64,000 nt of DNA, from the NCBI GenBank assembly GCA_900112325.1, contig FOLJ01000013.1:1-64000 (forward strand). The letters run 5' to 3'. Below, one piece after another: positions 51,629 to 59,101 of this stretch. Positions within the stretch are counted from its first letter, which is position 1; every line of letters begins with the position of its first letter. The translations under genes and the position numbers were made by a program. The notes under the pieces were generated by a model. It saw nothing but the letters and a program-made list of their open reading frames with translations. It did no database searches and was not told the DNA's origin. Source of the DNA: Micromonospora sediminimaris (GTDB lineage: Bacteria > Actinomycetota > Actinomycetes > Mycobacteriales > Micromonosporaceae).

Positions 51629-52237
51629 GTGAGCAACCAGCCGGTACGCGATGCCTATTCGTCAATGTCGGCGCAATACATCGCACTGTTCGATGGCGGC
51701 GGGCAGGCCCACGCGGACGACACGGCGCTCATCCGGGACCAGCTCGCCGGCCTGGACGGCGCGGTGCTCGATCTCGGTTGCGGCCCCGGCCACTGGACCG
51801 CCTACCTGCATTCGCTCGGCGTCGAGGTGACAGGCATCGATCTGGTCCCCGAGTTCATCGACCACGCCCGAGCGAACTTCCCCGGGCCGGCGTTCCGGCT
51901 CGGCTCGATGACCGAACTGGACGTCCCCGACCACTCGGTGGCCGGCATCCTCTCCTGGTACTCGACGATCCACCTGCCACCACCGGAACTGGACCACGTG
52001 CTCGCCGAGTTCCGCCGGATGCTGACCCCGTCCGGGCGGTTGGTGATCGGCTTCTTCGACAGCGAAGACGAGGTGGCCGAGTTCGACCACAAGGTTCTCA
52101 CCGCGTACCGCTGGCCAGTCGACGAGTTCTCCGCTCGCCTGACGCGGGCCGGCTTCACCGAGCTTCAGCGCCTGCAACAGCAGTTCCCGGACCGCCCGGA
52201 CCGCCGGTACGCGGCCATCGCCGCGACCGCCACCTGA
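51629..52237 (+). CDS. Class I SAM-dependent methyltransferase
   Basis: A 202-residue methyltransferase with motif I AVLDLGCGPGHWTAYL, the acidic ribose residue in VTGIDLVPEF and motif IV SWYSTIHLPPPEL, typical of UbiE/Methyltransf-11/25 type enzymes acting on small molecules. The substrate is unknown. The GTG start has no SD sequence but a good -10 box six bases upstream. It is monocistronic, with the convergent NTF2-like gene 51 bases beyond its end. Confidence 0.85.
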   Translation: MSNQPVRDAYSSMSAQYIALFDGGGQAHADDTALIRDQLAGLDGAVLDLGCGPGHWTAYLHSLGVEVTGIDLVPEFIDHARANFPGPAFRLGSMTELDVPDHSVAGILSWYSTIHLPPPELDHVLAEFRRMLTPSGRLVIGFFDSEDEVAEFDHKVLTAYRWPVDEFSARLTRAGFTELQRLQQQFPDRPDRRYAAIAATAT

Positions 52238-52288
52238 GCCCGCCCGCCGCATCCGACACCTGACCGTGCCTACGGCCGGCCGCTTCGA

Positions 52289-52678
52289 TCAGGCAGCCGG
52301 CTGCTGTCCCGGCCAGAACGGCCACTCCTCGAACGACCGACAACGTCCGTCGTCCGCGAATCGCATGATCCAAAGGTCGCGGTACTCCTGGTCGACCGGG
52401 TCGCCGTAGCGGACCTCCTGACGCGACACCGCGGTGTCGCCGTCGACCGCGACGATCTCCGTGGTCATCTGGAACACCTCGTCGGGGCCTTTGCGCTGCT
52501 GGTTCCACATCTCGGCGATGGCCGGCAGGCCGACGACGGGCGTCCAGTACGGCCCCTGCTGATAACTTGCATCATCGGTGAAGAGCGTGACCAGCGCCTG
52601 CGTACCCGGCGTCCGCCACACCTGCTCGTAGGCAGCGATCCAGTCGGCGACCTGCTTTCTGTTCATGGACAACACCAT
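52289..52678 (-). CDS. SnoaL/NTF2-like protein
   Basis: A 129-residue alpha+beta-barrel protein: VADWIAAYEQVWRTPGTQAL, LFTDDASYQQGPYWTPVVGL, IAEMWNQQR and a closing FEEWPFWPGQ are typical of the SnoaL-like polyketide-cyclase/NTF2 superfamily. Members are enzymes, stress proteins or binding scaffolds; no function can be assigned. ATG 52678 and ATG 52666 are both possible starts; neither has a strong SD. Confidence 0.75.
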   Translation of the reverse strand: MVLSMNRKQVADWIAAYEQVWRTPGTQALVTLFTDDASYQQGPYWTPVVGLPAIAEMWNQQRKGPDEVFQMTTEIVAVDGDTAVSRQEVRYGDPVDQEYRDLWIMRFADDGRCRSFEEWPFWPGQQPAA

Positions 52679-52794
52679 GCCATTCCGAGGGCGTGCCGGG
52701 CGGCGGTAGACGTATGACGCGTTGTCACTGGTGAACCGTCAGGGAGGGGGTGGGATGCCCCGGTCAGGGCTTCGACAATCGGGACATTGCCCGG

Positions 52795-53586
52795 TCACCT
52801 CGTCGCGAGCCGGTCGAGGAGGAACAGCGCCGTGGCATCGAGCACGTCGTCGAAGTGCCTGCTGTCGTCGGGGTAGTGGAATCCGTGGCGGGCCTGTTCG
52901 TACTCAATGAGCACGCACTCGTTGCCGGAGCGCACCATCGCGTCCCGAAATTGCCGCACCGAGTCGATCGGCTCGACCTCGTCGCGGGTGCCGTGGTGGA
53001 TCTGCATCGGCGGGTTCCCCGGCCGCACGAGCTCGATCAGCGAATACTCGATCAGTCTGCCCGGTGCGATGCCGACCTGCCGTTCGAGGCGGCGCTGCGC
53101 TGCCGGATCGAACGAGCGCAGATTCGATCCCGCCGGGTTGAGAGCCACCACGGCCGCGCTGCCGGGCTCCGCTGCCGTGGTGGACGCCGCCGGGGTCATC
53201 GCCGCGACAGCCGCGAGGTGAGCCCCGGCTGAGCTGCCGCCCGAGGCCAGGTGCGACGCTTCGAGCCCGCGCACCGCGGCCACCCGGGCGAACTGGTCGA
53301 TCGCCCACCGAACATCAGCTATGCAGTCGTCGATGCTGGCAGCGCCGCGGCCGAGCAGCCGATACCCGGCTGAACCGGCGAGGATCCCGCGCGACGCCAA
53401 TTGTCGGCAGTGCGGGGCGAGCCCGTCGGCCGATCCCTCGCGGAGGGCGCCGCCATGGAACAGCACGATGCCGGCACGCGGCGGTGTGCCGGCGAGGGGC
53501 TCGAAGATCAGCAAGGGCAGTTCGCTGCCGTCGGCGGCGTGAAAGAGCAACGAGGACTCTCGGCAGGCTGCCGTCATGAGCCGCAT
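52795..53586 (-). CDS. Alpha/beta-hydrolase (HSL-type esterase)
   Basis: The 263-residue esterase has the oxyanion motif LFHGGAL, the nucleophile elbow GGSSAGAHLAAVA (GxSxG), an acidic residue in HGTRDEVEP and the late histidine in QARHGFHYP, giving a full Ser-Asp-His triad. The HGG-type motif places it near the hormone-sensitive-lipase group, which hydrolyses short-chain esters. No signal peptide is visible. ATG 53586 or 53577 may be the start. It lies 31 bases before the end of the GlxA-type gene and is co-oriented with it. Confidence 0.82.
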   Translation of the reverse strand: MRLMTAACRESSLLFHAADGSELPLLIFEPLAGTPPRAGIVLFHGGALREGSADGLAPHCRQLASRGILAGSAGYRLLGRGAASIDDCIADVRWAIDQFARVAAVRGLEASHLASGGSSAGAHLAAVAAMTPAASTTAAEPGSAAVVALNPAGSNLRSFDPAAQRRLERQVGIAPGRLIEYSLIELVRPGNPPMQIHHGTRDEVEPIDSVRQFRDAMVRSGNECVLIEYEQARHGFHYPDDSRHFDDVLDATALFLLDRLATR

Positions 53587-53617
53587 TCGACCATCGGACG
53601 CACGCGTTCACAACCGG

Positions 53618-54577
53618 TCAGCGTTGCTGGAACGCAGCCCGGTAGGCGAGCGGAGTGGTGGCGTACGCCCGGCGGAACTGAAGCCGGAGGTTGGCGGCGC
53701 TGCCCAGGCCACTGCGGCGAGCGATCTCCTCGACGGTCAGGTCACCGCTTTCGAGCAGGGCGCAGGCCCTGCGTAGCCGGGCCGCGATCAGCCAGGCGCG
53801 CGGGCTCGTGCCCAGTTCCCTGGCGAAGGCGCGACTGAGCGTTCGGGTCGACTGCATCGCCTGCCGCGCGAGGTCGGCCACCGTGATGGGCCGATGCAGG
53901 TTGGCCAGTGCCCAGTCCGTCACGCCGCTGAGCCGCTCCCCCACCACCACGGCGCTCGCCACGGTGTACTGGGCCTGTCCTCCGGCGCGGTGCAGCGGTG
54001 TGACCATGTGCCGGGCCCGCTGGATGGCCGCCTGCTGGCCGTGGTCGAGACCGATCAGGTACAGACACAGGTCGAGGCCGGCGGCGAGGCCGGCGCTGGT
54101 CAGTACGGTGCCCTCATCGACGTAGAGGACCGCCGGGTCGACCTGCACGGTCGGATGTTCCTTGGCGAGGGCGGCGGCGTGGACCCAGTGGGTGGTGGCG
54201 CGACGGCCGTCGAGCAGGCCGGCCTGGGCCAGCGCGAAGGCGCCGCTGCAGATGGCGGCGATCCGGGCCCCGCGCTGGTGCGCGGCGCGTAGGGCGTCGA
54301 GCGCGGCTGCCGGCGCTGGCCCGCGCCGGAACCCGGGCACGATGACGGTGTCGGCGGTGGCGACCGCTTCGAGGCCAGCCGCGACGGTGATACCGAACCC
54401 GGGTGTGGTGGTCGGCACCGGCCCGGCCCGCAGCGAGCAGAGGACAGCCTCGTACCTGCCGAGACCTTCGTGGCCGAAGACCTGCGTGGCGATGGCCGCG
54501 TCGAACGCCACGACCGGAGGGAGAGCCAGTACAGCAACGCGATGAATGGCCGGTTCCTCACGCACGATGGCAAGCAT
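53618..54577 (-). CDS. GlxA-type regulator (DJ-1/PfpI domain plus AraC HTH)
   Basis: The 319-residue protein joins a PfpI/DJ-1-like sensor (HRVAVLALPPVVAFDAAIAT, the elbow IAAICSGAFALAQAGLLDGR with cysteine and THWVHA following) to a C-terminal AraC domain (VADLARQAMQSTRTLSRAFA and VEEIARRSGLGSAANLRLQF). Such GlxA proteins are activators or repressors of neighbouring catabolic or detoxifying genes. ATG 54577 has AGGACGG ten bases upstream. It is divergent from a stand-alone PfpI-like gene with only 40 bases between starts. Confidence 0.88.
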   Translation of the reverse strand: MLAIVREEPAIHRVAVLALPPVVAFDAAIATQVFGHEGLGRYEAVLCSLRAGPVPTTTPGFGITVAAGLEAVATADTVIVPGFRRGPAPAAALDALRAAHQRGARIAAICSGAFALAQAGLLDGRRATTHWVHAAALAKEHPTVQVDPAVLYVDEGTVLTSAGLAAGLDLCLYLIGLDHGQQAAIQRARHMVTPLHRAGGQAQYTVASAVVVGERLSGVTDWALANLHRPITVADLARQAMQSTRTLSRAFARELGTSPRAWLIAARLRRACALLESGDLTVEEIARRSGLGSAANLRLQFRRAYATTPLAYRAAFQQR

Positions 54578-54617
54578 GCCACTGGCCCGTCCTGGCGGCG
54601 ATCGCGACGCTGTACGG

Positions 54618-55211
54618 GTGAGAGTAGAGATCGTCGTATTCGACGGCTTTGATGAACTCGATGCCTTCGGCCCGTTCGAGGTGCTGTCCAGTGCCGGGTT
54701 CGAGGTGGATCTGGTGGTCGCGGAGGGGCCGGGTCCGGTTCGCAGCATGCGGGGCGTCCAGCTGAACGTTCCCGGTGTGTTGGATCGCCCGGACGGAGTG
54801 ATCGTGGTCGGCGGTGGTTGGCTGAACCGGGCCGAGCAGGGCTCCTGGGCGCAGGCTCAGGCCGGCGTGCTGCCCAGGAGATTGGCTGAGGTCGCCGGTT
54901 CCGCAAGGTGGATGGCGTCGGTCTGCACCGGCGCGATGCTGCTCGGGGCGGCCGGTCTGCTCACCGGGCGCAACGCCACGACGAATCGCCACGCGTACGA
55001 CGAGTTGCGCGCCTACGGCGTGCACGTGATCGAGGAGCGGGTGGTCGACGACGGCGACCGGGTCACTGCGGGCGCGTTGAGCGCCGGTATCGATCTGGGC
55101 CTGTGGCTGACCGAGCGGGAGTACGGCACGGAACGCGCTGCCACCGTGGCTGCCACCATCGACTTCGCTCTGCGCGGCCCGGTCTGGAAGAACCCGGCCA
55201 CGACCAGGTAG
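54618..55211 (+). CDS. DJ-1/PfpI-family protein
   Basis: A 197-residue single-domain DJ-1/PfpI protein: VEIVVFDGFDELDAFGPFEV at the start, GVIVVGGGWLNRAE, and the nucleophile elbow ASVCTGAMLLGAAGLLTGR followed by TTNRHAYDEL. The conserved cysteine and the aspartate early in the chain are like isonitrile hydratase and its relatives. GTG 54618 is the first start giving the strand VEIVVFDG. Its catalytic domain is a relative of the sensor domain of the divergent GlxA regulator, a common regulator-enzyme pairing. Confidence 0.8.
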   Translation: MRVEIVVFDGFDELDAFGPFEVLSSAGFEVDLVVAEGPGPVRSMRGVQLNVPGVLDRPDGVIVVGGGWLNRAEQGSWAQAQAGVLPRRLAEVAGSARWMASVCTGAMLLGAAGLLTGRNATTNRHAYDELRAYGVHVIEERVVDDGDRVTAGALSAGIDLGLWLTEREYGTERAATVAATIDFALRGPVWKNPATTR

Positions 55212-55242
55212 CGATGCCGAAACCGGCAGGTCAACCCAACCC

Positions 55243-55271
55243 ATCAAGCGGATTTGATGTAATATCTGGTC
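55243..55271 (+). promoter_or_regulatory. ArsR-type operator and leaderless promoter
   Basis: The dyad ATCAA-N6-TTGAT (55243-55258) is the known operator pattern of many ArsR/SmtB repressors. TAATAT (55260-55265) directly adjoins it as -10 box, and six bases later comes the GTG at 55272. Repressor on this dyad would cover the promoter. Confidence 0.65.
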
Positions 55272-56042
55272 GTGGCGTCATCGAGTCGTACCACTCCGTC
55301 ATTCCTGCACCTGGCCGCCCATCCGCTGCGCTGGCGACTGTTGACCGAGCTGGCGACCGGCGATCTCCGCGTCCGGGAGTTGGTGGCGCTGGTCGGCGAG
55401 CCGCAGAACCTGGTCTCCTACCACCTTCGGCTGCTGCGTGACGGCGGGCTGGTCAGCGCCTCGCGCAGCAGCTTCGACGGCCGGGACAGCTACTACCACC
55501 TCGATCTGGACTCCTGCGCCCTGGCACTGGCCGAGGCCGGCAGGGCCCTGCATCCCGCGCTGCTCGCCGCGACGACGCCTCCCCCGGTTGATCGACAACG
55601 ATCGCGGAGGCTGAGTGTGCTCTTCGTGTGCACCGGCAACAGCGCCCGCTCACCGATCGCCGAGGCGTTGCTGCACCGCCGCGCCGGAGACGAGGTCAGG
55701 GTGGTCAGTGCCGGCACCCGACCCAGGTCGGGCCTGCATCCGCACGCGGTCCGCGTACTACGCGACAGCTTCGGTGTCGACGTCGTCGGGCAGCAGCCCC
55801 GACACCTCGACACAGTCGCCCGCCGCCGGTACGACTACGTGATCACCATGTGCGACAAGGCCCGCGAGGTCTGCCCCGACTTGCCCCACGAACCCCGACG
55901 GGTCCACTGGAGCATCCCCGATCCCGCGACGGCCGCCGACTATCCCGCCTTCCACCGCCTGGCGATCGACATCGACATCCGCGTCCGACATCTACTACCC
56001 GTGCTCACCGCAGCCCGGCCCGCGAAGGAGATCCGGCCATGA
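55272..56042 (+). CDS. ArsR-type HTH fused to arsenate-reductase-like phosphatase
   Basis: The 256-residue fusion has an ArsR-like winged helix (residues ~8-95: PLRWRLLTELATGDLRVREL, LVSYHLRLLRDGGLVSASRS) and a low-molecular-weight tyrosine-phosphatase/ArsC domain (residues ~114-250) with the loop VLFVCTGNSARSPIAEALL (Cys120, Arg126) and general-acid region SIPDPAT. Related ArsC enzymes reduce arsenate with mycothiol or thioredoxin. No ArsR metal-binding CxC pair is seen in the first domain. It is the first gene of a two-gene unit with a VOC gene and has an ArsR-type dyad in its promoter, so autorepression is likely. Confidence 0.85.
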   Translation: MASSSRTTPSFLHLAAHPLRWRLLTELATGDLRVRELVALVGEPQNLVSYHLRLLRDGGLVSASRSSFDGRDSYYHLDLDSCALALAEAGRALHPALLAATTPPPVDRQRSRRLSVLFVCTGNSARSPIAEALLHRRAGDEVRVVSAGTRPRSGLHPHAVRVLRDSFGVDVVGQQPRHLDTVARRRYDYVITMCDKAREVCPDLPHEPRRVHWSIPDPATAADYPAFHRLAIDIDIRVRHLLPVLTAARPAKEIRP

Positions 56043-56446
56043 CAGACCCCCGGTACGCAAGCGTCCGCTACCTCGTCGACGACGTGAGCGCCGCCGTCGA
56101 GTTCTACACCACGCATCTCGGGTTCGCCCTGCACACCAGCGCCGCCCCCGCCTTCGCCGACGTGGTGCGCGGCCCGCTACGGCTGCTGTTGTCCGGGCCG
56201 GCCAGCTCCGGTGCCCGCGCCACCCCCACCGACGTCGCCGCCGCCGGCCGCAACCGCATCCACCTCGTCGTCGACGACCTGGATTCCGAGATCGATCGAC
56301 TGCGCGGCGTCGGAGTGTCGTTCCGCAGCGAGCCGGTCAGCGGCCCGGGCGGACGCCAGATCCTGCTCGCCGACCCGGCCGGCAACCTGATCGAACTGTT
56401 TCAACCCGCCCACCGCCTCGCCGCTGGCGCAACGGCCACGTCCTGA
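56039..56446 (+). CDS. VOC-family protein coupled to the ArsR-phosphatase gene
   Basis: A 135-residue VOC protein (YASVRYLVDDVSAAVEFYTT, then NRIHLVVDDLDSEIDRL and ILLADPAGNLIELFQP). Its ATG overlaps the TGA of the ArsR-phosphatase fusion (ATGA), so it belongs to that operon. ArsI-type C-As lyases are VOC proteins in arsenic operons, but they need neighbouring cysteines; this protein has no cysteine at all, so that role is excluded. The function is unknown. It ends 12 bases before a convergent gene. Confidence 0.8.
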   Translation: MTDPRYASVRYLVDDVSAAVEFYTTHLGFALHTSAAPAFADVVRGPLRLLLSGPASSGARATPTDVAAAGRNRIHLVVDDLDSEIDRLRGVGVSFRSEPVSGPGGRQILLADPAGNLIELFQPAHRLAAGATATS

Positions 56447-56458
56447 GCGGAACCACTG

Positions 56459-56746
56459 TCACGGACGGGCCGGCCCGGCGGTCTCGTGGGTCGACGAGCG
56501 GGTCGATGCCGCCGGTTCGGCCCGCTGCGACTCGATCGCCCGGATGTGCCGGTACGCGAACCACAACGGCGGAAACGCCCCGACGGCGAAAGACAGGTCC
56601 ACCACCGTCCAGAACCACGGGATCTCCCGCAGCGGCCCACAGATCAGCGCCAGCGGCACGATCCCGACACAGGCGATCATGCCAAGCTGGACCACGTCGT
56701 GAGCTGACCCACCCGCGGACTGGTTCCATCGGGATGTCGGCAGCAA
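56459..56746 (-). CDS. Small membrane protein of unknown function
   Basis: A protein of up to 95 residues with two hydrophobic helices, VVQLGMIACVGIVPLALICG and WFWTVVDLSFAVGAFPPLWF, joined by a short charged loop (PLREIP), and a polar C-terminal tail. The start is uncertain: TTG 56746 gives 95 residues, GTG 56695 gives 78 and still covers both helices. The frame is better than the alternatives because only it has a membrane-protein pattern. It is convergent with the VOC gene. Confidence 0.5.
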   Translation of the reverse strand: MLPTSRWNQSAGGSAHDVVQLGMIACVGIVPLALICGPLREIPWFWTVVDLSFAVGAFPPLWFAYRHIRAIESQRAEPAASTRSSTHETAGPARP

Positions 56747-56827
56747 CGCGGTTTGGCGCGCCTATCCGTGCGACGACTTCTCGTCTCGCCGACATCGCAG
56801 GCATGACGCGACCGCCGACCGGCACCG

Positions 56828-57586
56828 TCAGGGGACGTCCCCGGCGGCGCGCTCGCCGGGCCCGACGTTCACCTGGGCGTACGACGGGAGGTCGGGGCGT
56901 ACGGCGCGCCCCTCGCGTACCGCTGTCGCGGTGTCCACGACGGCAGCCAGGGCCGCCCGGAACAGCAGTGAGCCGGTGCTGATCCGCCGCACACCCAGCT
57001 CCGCCAGGGTGGTCACGGTGTGCCGGGCCGGCAGGTACAGGATGTTTACCGGTACGTCGACGGCGGCCACCACCGCCGCGATGTCGGCGGGCTCGGCCAG
57101 ACCGGGGACGAAGACGCCGTCGGCGCCGGCGTCGGCGTAGCGTCGAACCCGGTCGACCGCCTCCGTCAGGTCACCGGGACGCTGCCAGTGCGTGTCGGTA
57201 CGGGCATTGACGAACAGCCCCGGCACCTCCCGCTTCACCGACCGGATCAGTGCCGCGTGCTCCGGCGCCGGACCCATGGCGTCCTCCAGGTTGACGCCCA
57301 CCGCGCCGGCCTCGGCCACCGCGACCGCCGCGGCGACCGATCCGGTCTCGATGTCGGCGGTGAGGTGTACCGGCAGCGCCGCCAGCCGGCGGATGAGCGA
57401 CACGGTCGCGGCCCCGGTGACGGCCGCGCCGTCGGGCAGGCCGTTGACGGCCGCGACGCCGAGGCTTGTGGTACCGAGCGCGACGAACCCGGCCTCGACC
57501 AGGAACCGGGCCGACGCGAGGTCCCAGACGTTCGGCAGAACCAGCGGGTCGTCGACACGGTGCAGCGCTGCGAAGCCGCCGCTCAT
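56828..57586 (-). CDS. Isocitrate-lyase/PEP-mutase-family protein
   Basis: A 252-residue TIM-barrel protein of the ICL/PEPM superfamily: LVLPNVWDLASARFLVEAGF, the metal motif VHLTADIETGSV, GVNLEDAMG and LFVNARTDTHW. Family members cleave C-C or rearrange P-C bonds in 2-oxo/hydroxy acids (methylisocitrate lyase, carboxy-PEP mutase, oxaloacetate hydrolase). The usual KRCGH lyase loop is absent, which speaks against isocitrate or methylisocitrate lyase. Its ATG overlaps the stop of the upstream mini-P450 gene by four bases, so they are co-translated. Confidence 0.8.
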   Translation of the reverse strand: MSGGFAALHRVDDPLVLPNVWDLASARFLVEAGFVALGTTSLGVAAVNGLPDGAAVTGAATVSLIRRLAALPVHLTADIETGSVAAAVAVAEAGAVGVNLEDAMGPAPEHAALIRSVKREVPGLFVNARTDTHWQRPGDLTEAVDRVRRYADAGADGVFVPGLAEPADIAAVVAAVDVPVNILYLPARHTVTTLAELGVRRISTGSLLFRAALAAVVDTATAVREGRAVRPDLPSYAQVNVGPGERAAGDVP

Positions 57587-58245
57587 CCGCGTGCTCCGGC
57601 CACCAACGCGAGAGCGTGGGCCCGGCCGGGGCAGCGTCGAGGTCCCGCACCGAACGCCAGATCACCGGCCAGGGGCACCCGTACGACCTCACCGGCCTCG
57701 ACGGTCATACCGGCCACGGTGGCGGTGACCGTCGCCTGCCGTTTGGTCGCCGGCACCGGCGGATCGTCACGCAGCACCTCGTCGACGTGACGGTGTCGGG
57801 TCCGGTCGATCAGGACGGCCGTTGCCTCGCAGGCCTGGACGAGCACGCCGATGCGGGCGGCGGTCGGCTCGTCGAATCTGCCGCCGAAGAGCGCCACCAA
57901 CCGATGCACGGCAGGGTCGGCCCGCGACTCGTCACCGGTGCCGGGCTGGTACGCCTGCGCCACGTCGCGGATCAACTGCACCACGGGACGGGTGACTCCC
58001 AGCCGAGGGGCCAGGACCGCCACCGGGTGGGAGTCACCGGCATGGCGTAGCGGCTCCAGCGGGATCGCGTCCAGGATCGCGACGGACAAGCCGCGCCGGC
58101 GCTCGTACTCGATGCCGGAACTGAACCGGCCCACCGTGGCACGCAGCCAGGCGACGCCGGTGGACGCGGGTGGGACGGGCGGCACGACGAACGTCGGGTC
58201 GGTCAGCACCGCGAGGGCGGCCGCGCGGCCGCGTATCTCCAGCAT
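57583..58245 (-). CDS. Compact cytochrome P450-like protein
   Basis: Only 220 residues, against ~400 in ordinary P450s, yet key parts remain: an N-terminal TVGRFSSGIEYERRRGLSVA segment, a shortened I-helix-like QACEATAVLID, the K-helix VDEVLRDDPPVPATKR with ExxR, and the heme loop LAFGAGPRRCPGRAHALAL with the thiolate Cys205. Missing are most of helices B-H and the meander between ExxR and the Cys loop. It could bind heme as a sensor or have lost monooxygenation. No SD; TAGCCT-N7 precedes the ATG. It is divergent from an ArsR-like gene and coupled to the PEP-mutase-like gene. Confidence 0.72.
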   Translation of the reverse strand: MLEIRGRAAALAVLTDPTFVVPPVPPASTGVAWLRATVGRFSSGIEYERRRGLSVAILDAIPLEPLRHAGDSHPVAVLAPRLGVTRPVVQLIRDVAQAYQPGTGDESRADPAVHRLVALFGGRFDEPTAARIGVLVQACEATAVLIDRTRHRHVDEVLRDDPPVPATKRQATVTATVAGMTVEAGEVVRVPLAGDLAFGAGPRRCPGRAHALALVAGARG

Positions 58246-58258
58246 GCGGCGAAGGCTA
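58246..58258 (-). promoter_or_regulatory. Leaderless -10 box of the mini-P450 gene
   Basis: On the minus strand TAGCCT (58258-58253) and seven bases precede ATG 58245. Confidence 0.45.
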
Positions 58259-58295
58259 CGACCACGATCCTTCGGTGAGCACCGAACTGTCGTAC

Positions 58296-58312
58296 CCGAC
58301 AATGGGTCGGTG
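58296..58312 (+). promoter_or_regulatory. Dyad and leaderless start of the ArsR-like gene
   Basis: CCGAC-N5-GTCGG (58296-58310) overlaps the possible -10 box GACAAT (58298-58303) and touches the GTG start at 58310. Binding of the encoded regulator here would shut off its own promoter. Confidence 0.4.
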
Positions 58313-59017
58313 ACCTCCGCTGCCGACCTTGCCGGGCTCGCGGCGCTGCTGGCCGACGAGACCCGTGCCGGCATCTGCCTCGCGCTGCTCGACGGCCGGG
58401 CGTGGACCGCGAGCGAACTCGCCGCGTACGCGGGTGTCGCGCCCTCCACCGCCACCGGGCACCTGCACCGCCTCGTCGAGGGCGGTCTGCTCGTTCAGCG
58501 TCGCCAGGGCCGGCACCGGTACGTGCAACTCGCCGACCCCTCGGTGGCGCAACTGCTGGAGGACCTGTCGGCCCGGTTCGAACCGCCTCCCGACCGGACC
58601 GGTGGTCTGCGGGCGGCCACCGCCAGCGCGGCCCTGCGCCGGGGCCGGACCTGCTACGACCACCTGGCCGGACGGCTCGGTGTGGCGGTGACCGAGGCGA
58701 TGATCGGGCGAGGGCTGCTGGACAACGGCGGCGGCTTCGCGCTCACCCCGGCCGGCCGGTCCTGGCTGATCGACCTGCTCGGCTGGGATCCGGCGTGGCC
58801 CCGGTCGGGCCGCCGGCCGCTGGTCCGGGGCTGCCTCGACTGGACCGAACGCCGGGAGCACCTTGGCGGACTGGTTGGCGCGAAGCTGTGCGAGCGGTTT
58901 CTCGGCCACGGGTGGGTGGTGCGCATCGGGTCCGGCCGCGCCGTACGCCTCACCGCCGCCGGGCAGGCGGCCCTGCGCGACCAGCTGGGGATCACCCTCG
59001 ACGGGGAGGGCGTCTGA
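58310..59017 (+). CDS. ArsR-family winged-helix regulator
   Basis: The 235-residue regulator has an N-terminal ArsR-type HTH (LADETRAGICLALLDGRAWT, ASELAAYAGVAPSTATGHLH, residues ~8-75) and a longer C-terminal part (CYDHLAGRLGVAVTEAMIGR, LLGWDPAWPRSGRRPL) that carries three cysteines (CYDH, GCLDW and LCERF) and could sense a metal or ligand. It is divergent from the mini-P450/PEP-mutase pair with 64 bases between starts and is probably their regulator. No SD is present. Confidence 0.8.
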   Translation: MTSAADLAGLAALLADETRAGICLALLDGRAWTASELAAYAGVAPSTATGHLHRLVEGGLLVQRRQGRHRYVQLADPSVAQLLEDLSARFEPPPDRTGGLRAATASAALRRGRTCYDHLAGRLGVAVTEAMIGRGLLDNGGGFALTPAGRSWLIDLLGWDPAWPRSGRRPLVRGCLDWTERREHLGGLVGAKLCERFLGHGWVVRIGSGRAVRLTAAGQAALRDQLGITLDGEGV

Positions 59018-59027
59018 GGTGTCGCGC

Positions 59028-59082
59028 GCTCGGTCCGGGACCGGTCGGACTCGGGTGGAGGCCGTTGGTTCCCGGACCGAGC
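59028..59082. terminator. Bidirectional terminator hairpin
   Basis: A 13-bp perfect stem (59028-59040 with 59070-59082) around a 29-base loop lies between the convergent ArsR-like gene and ngcG. Confidence 0.7.
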
Positions 59083-59101
59083 ACGTCCTGCGCGGCGGCG
59101 G

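Noticed and set aside
56039..56446. ArsI-type C-As lyase in an arsenic operon
   Set aside because: The VOC protein has no cysteine, and the neighbouring ArsR part lacks a clear arsenite site.
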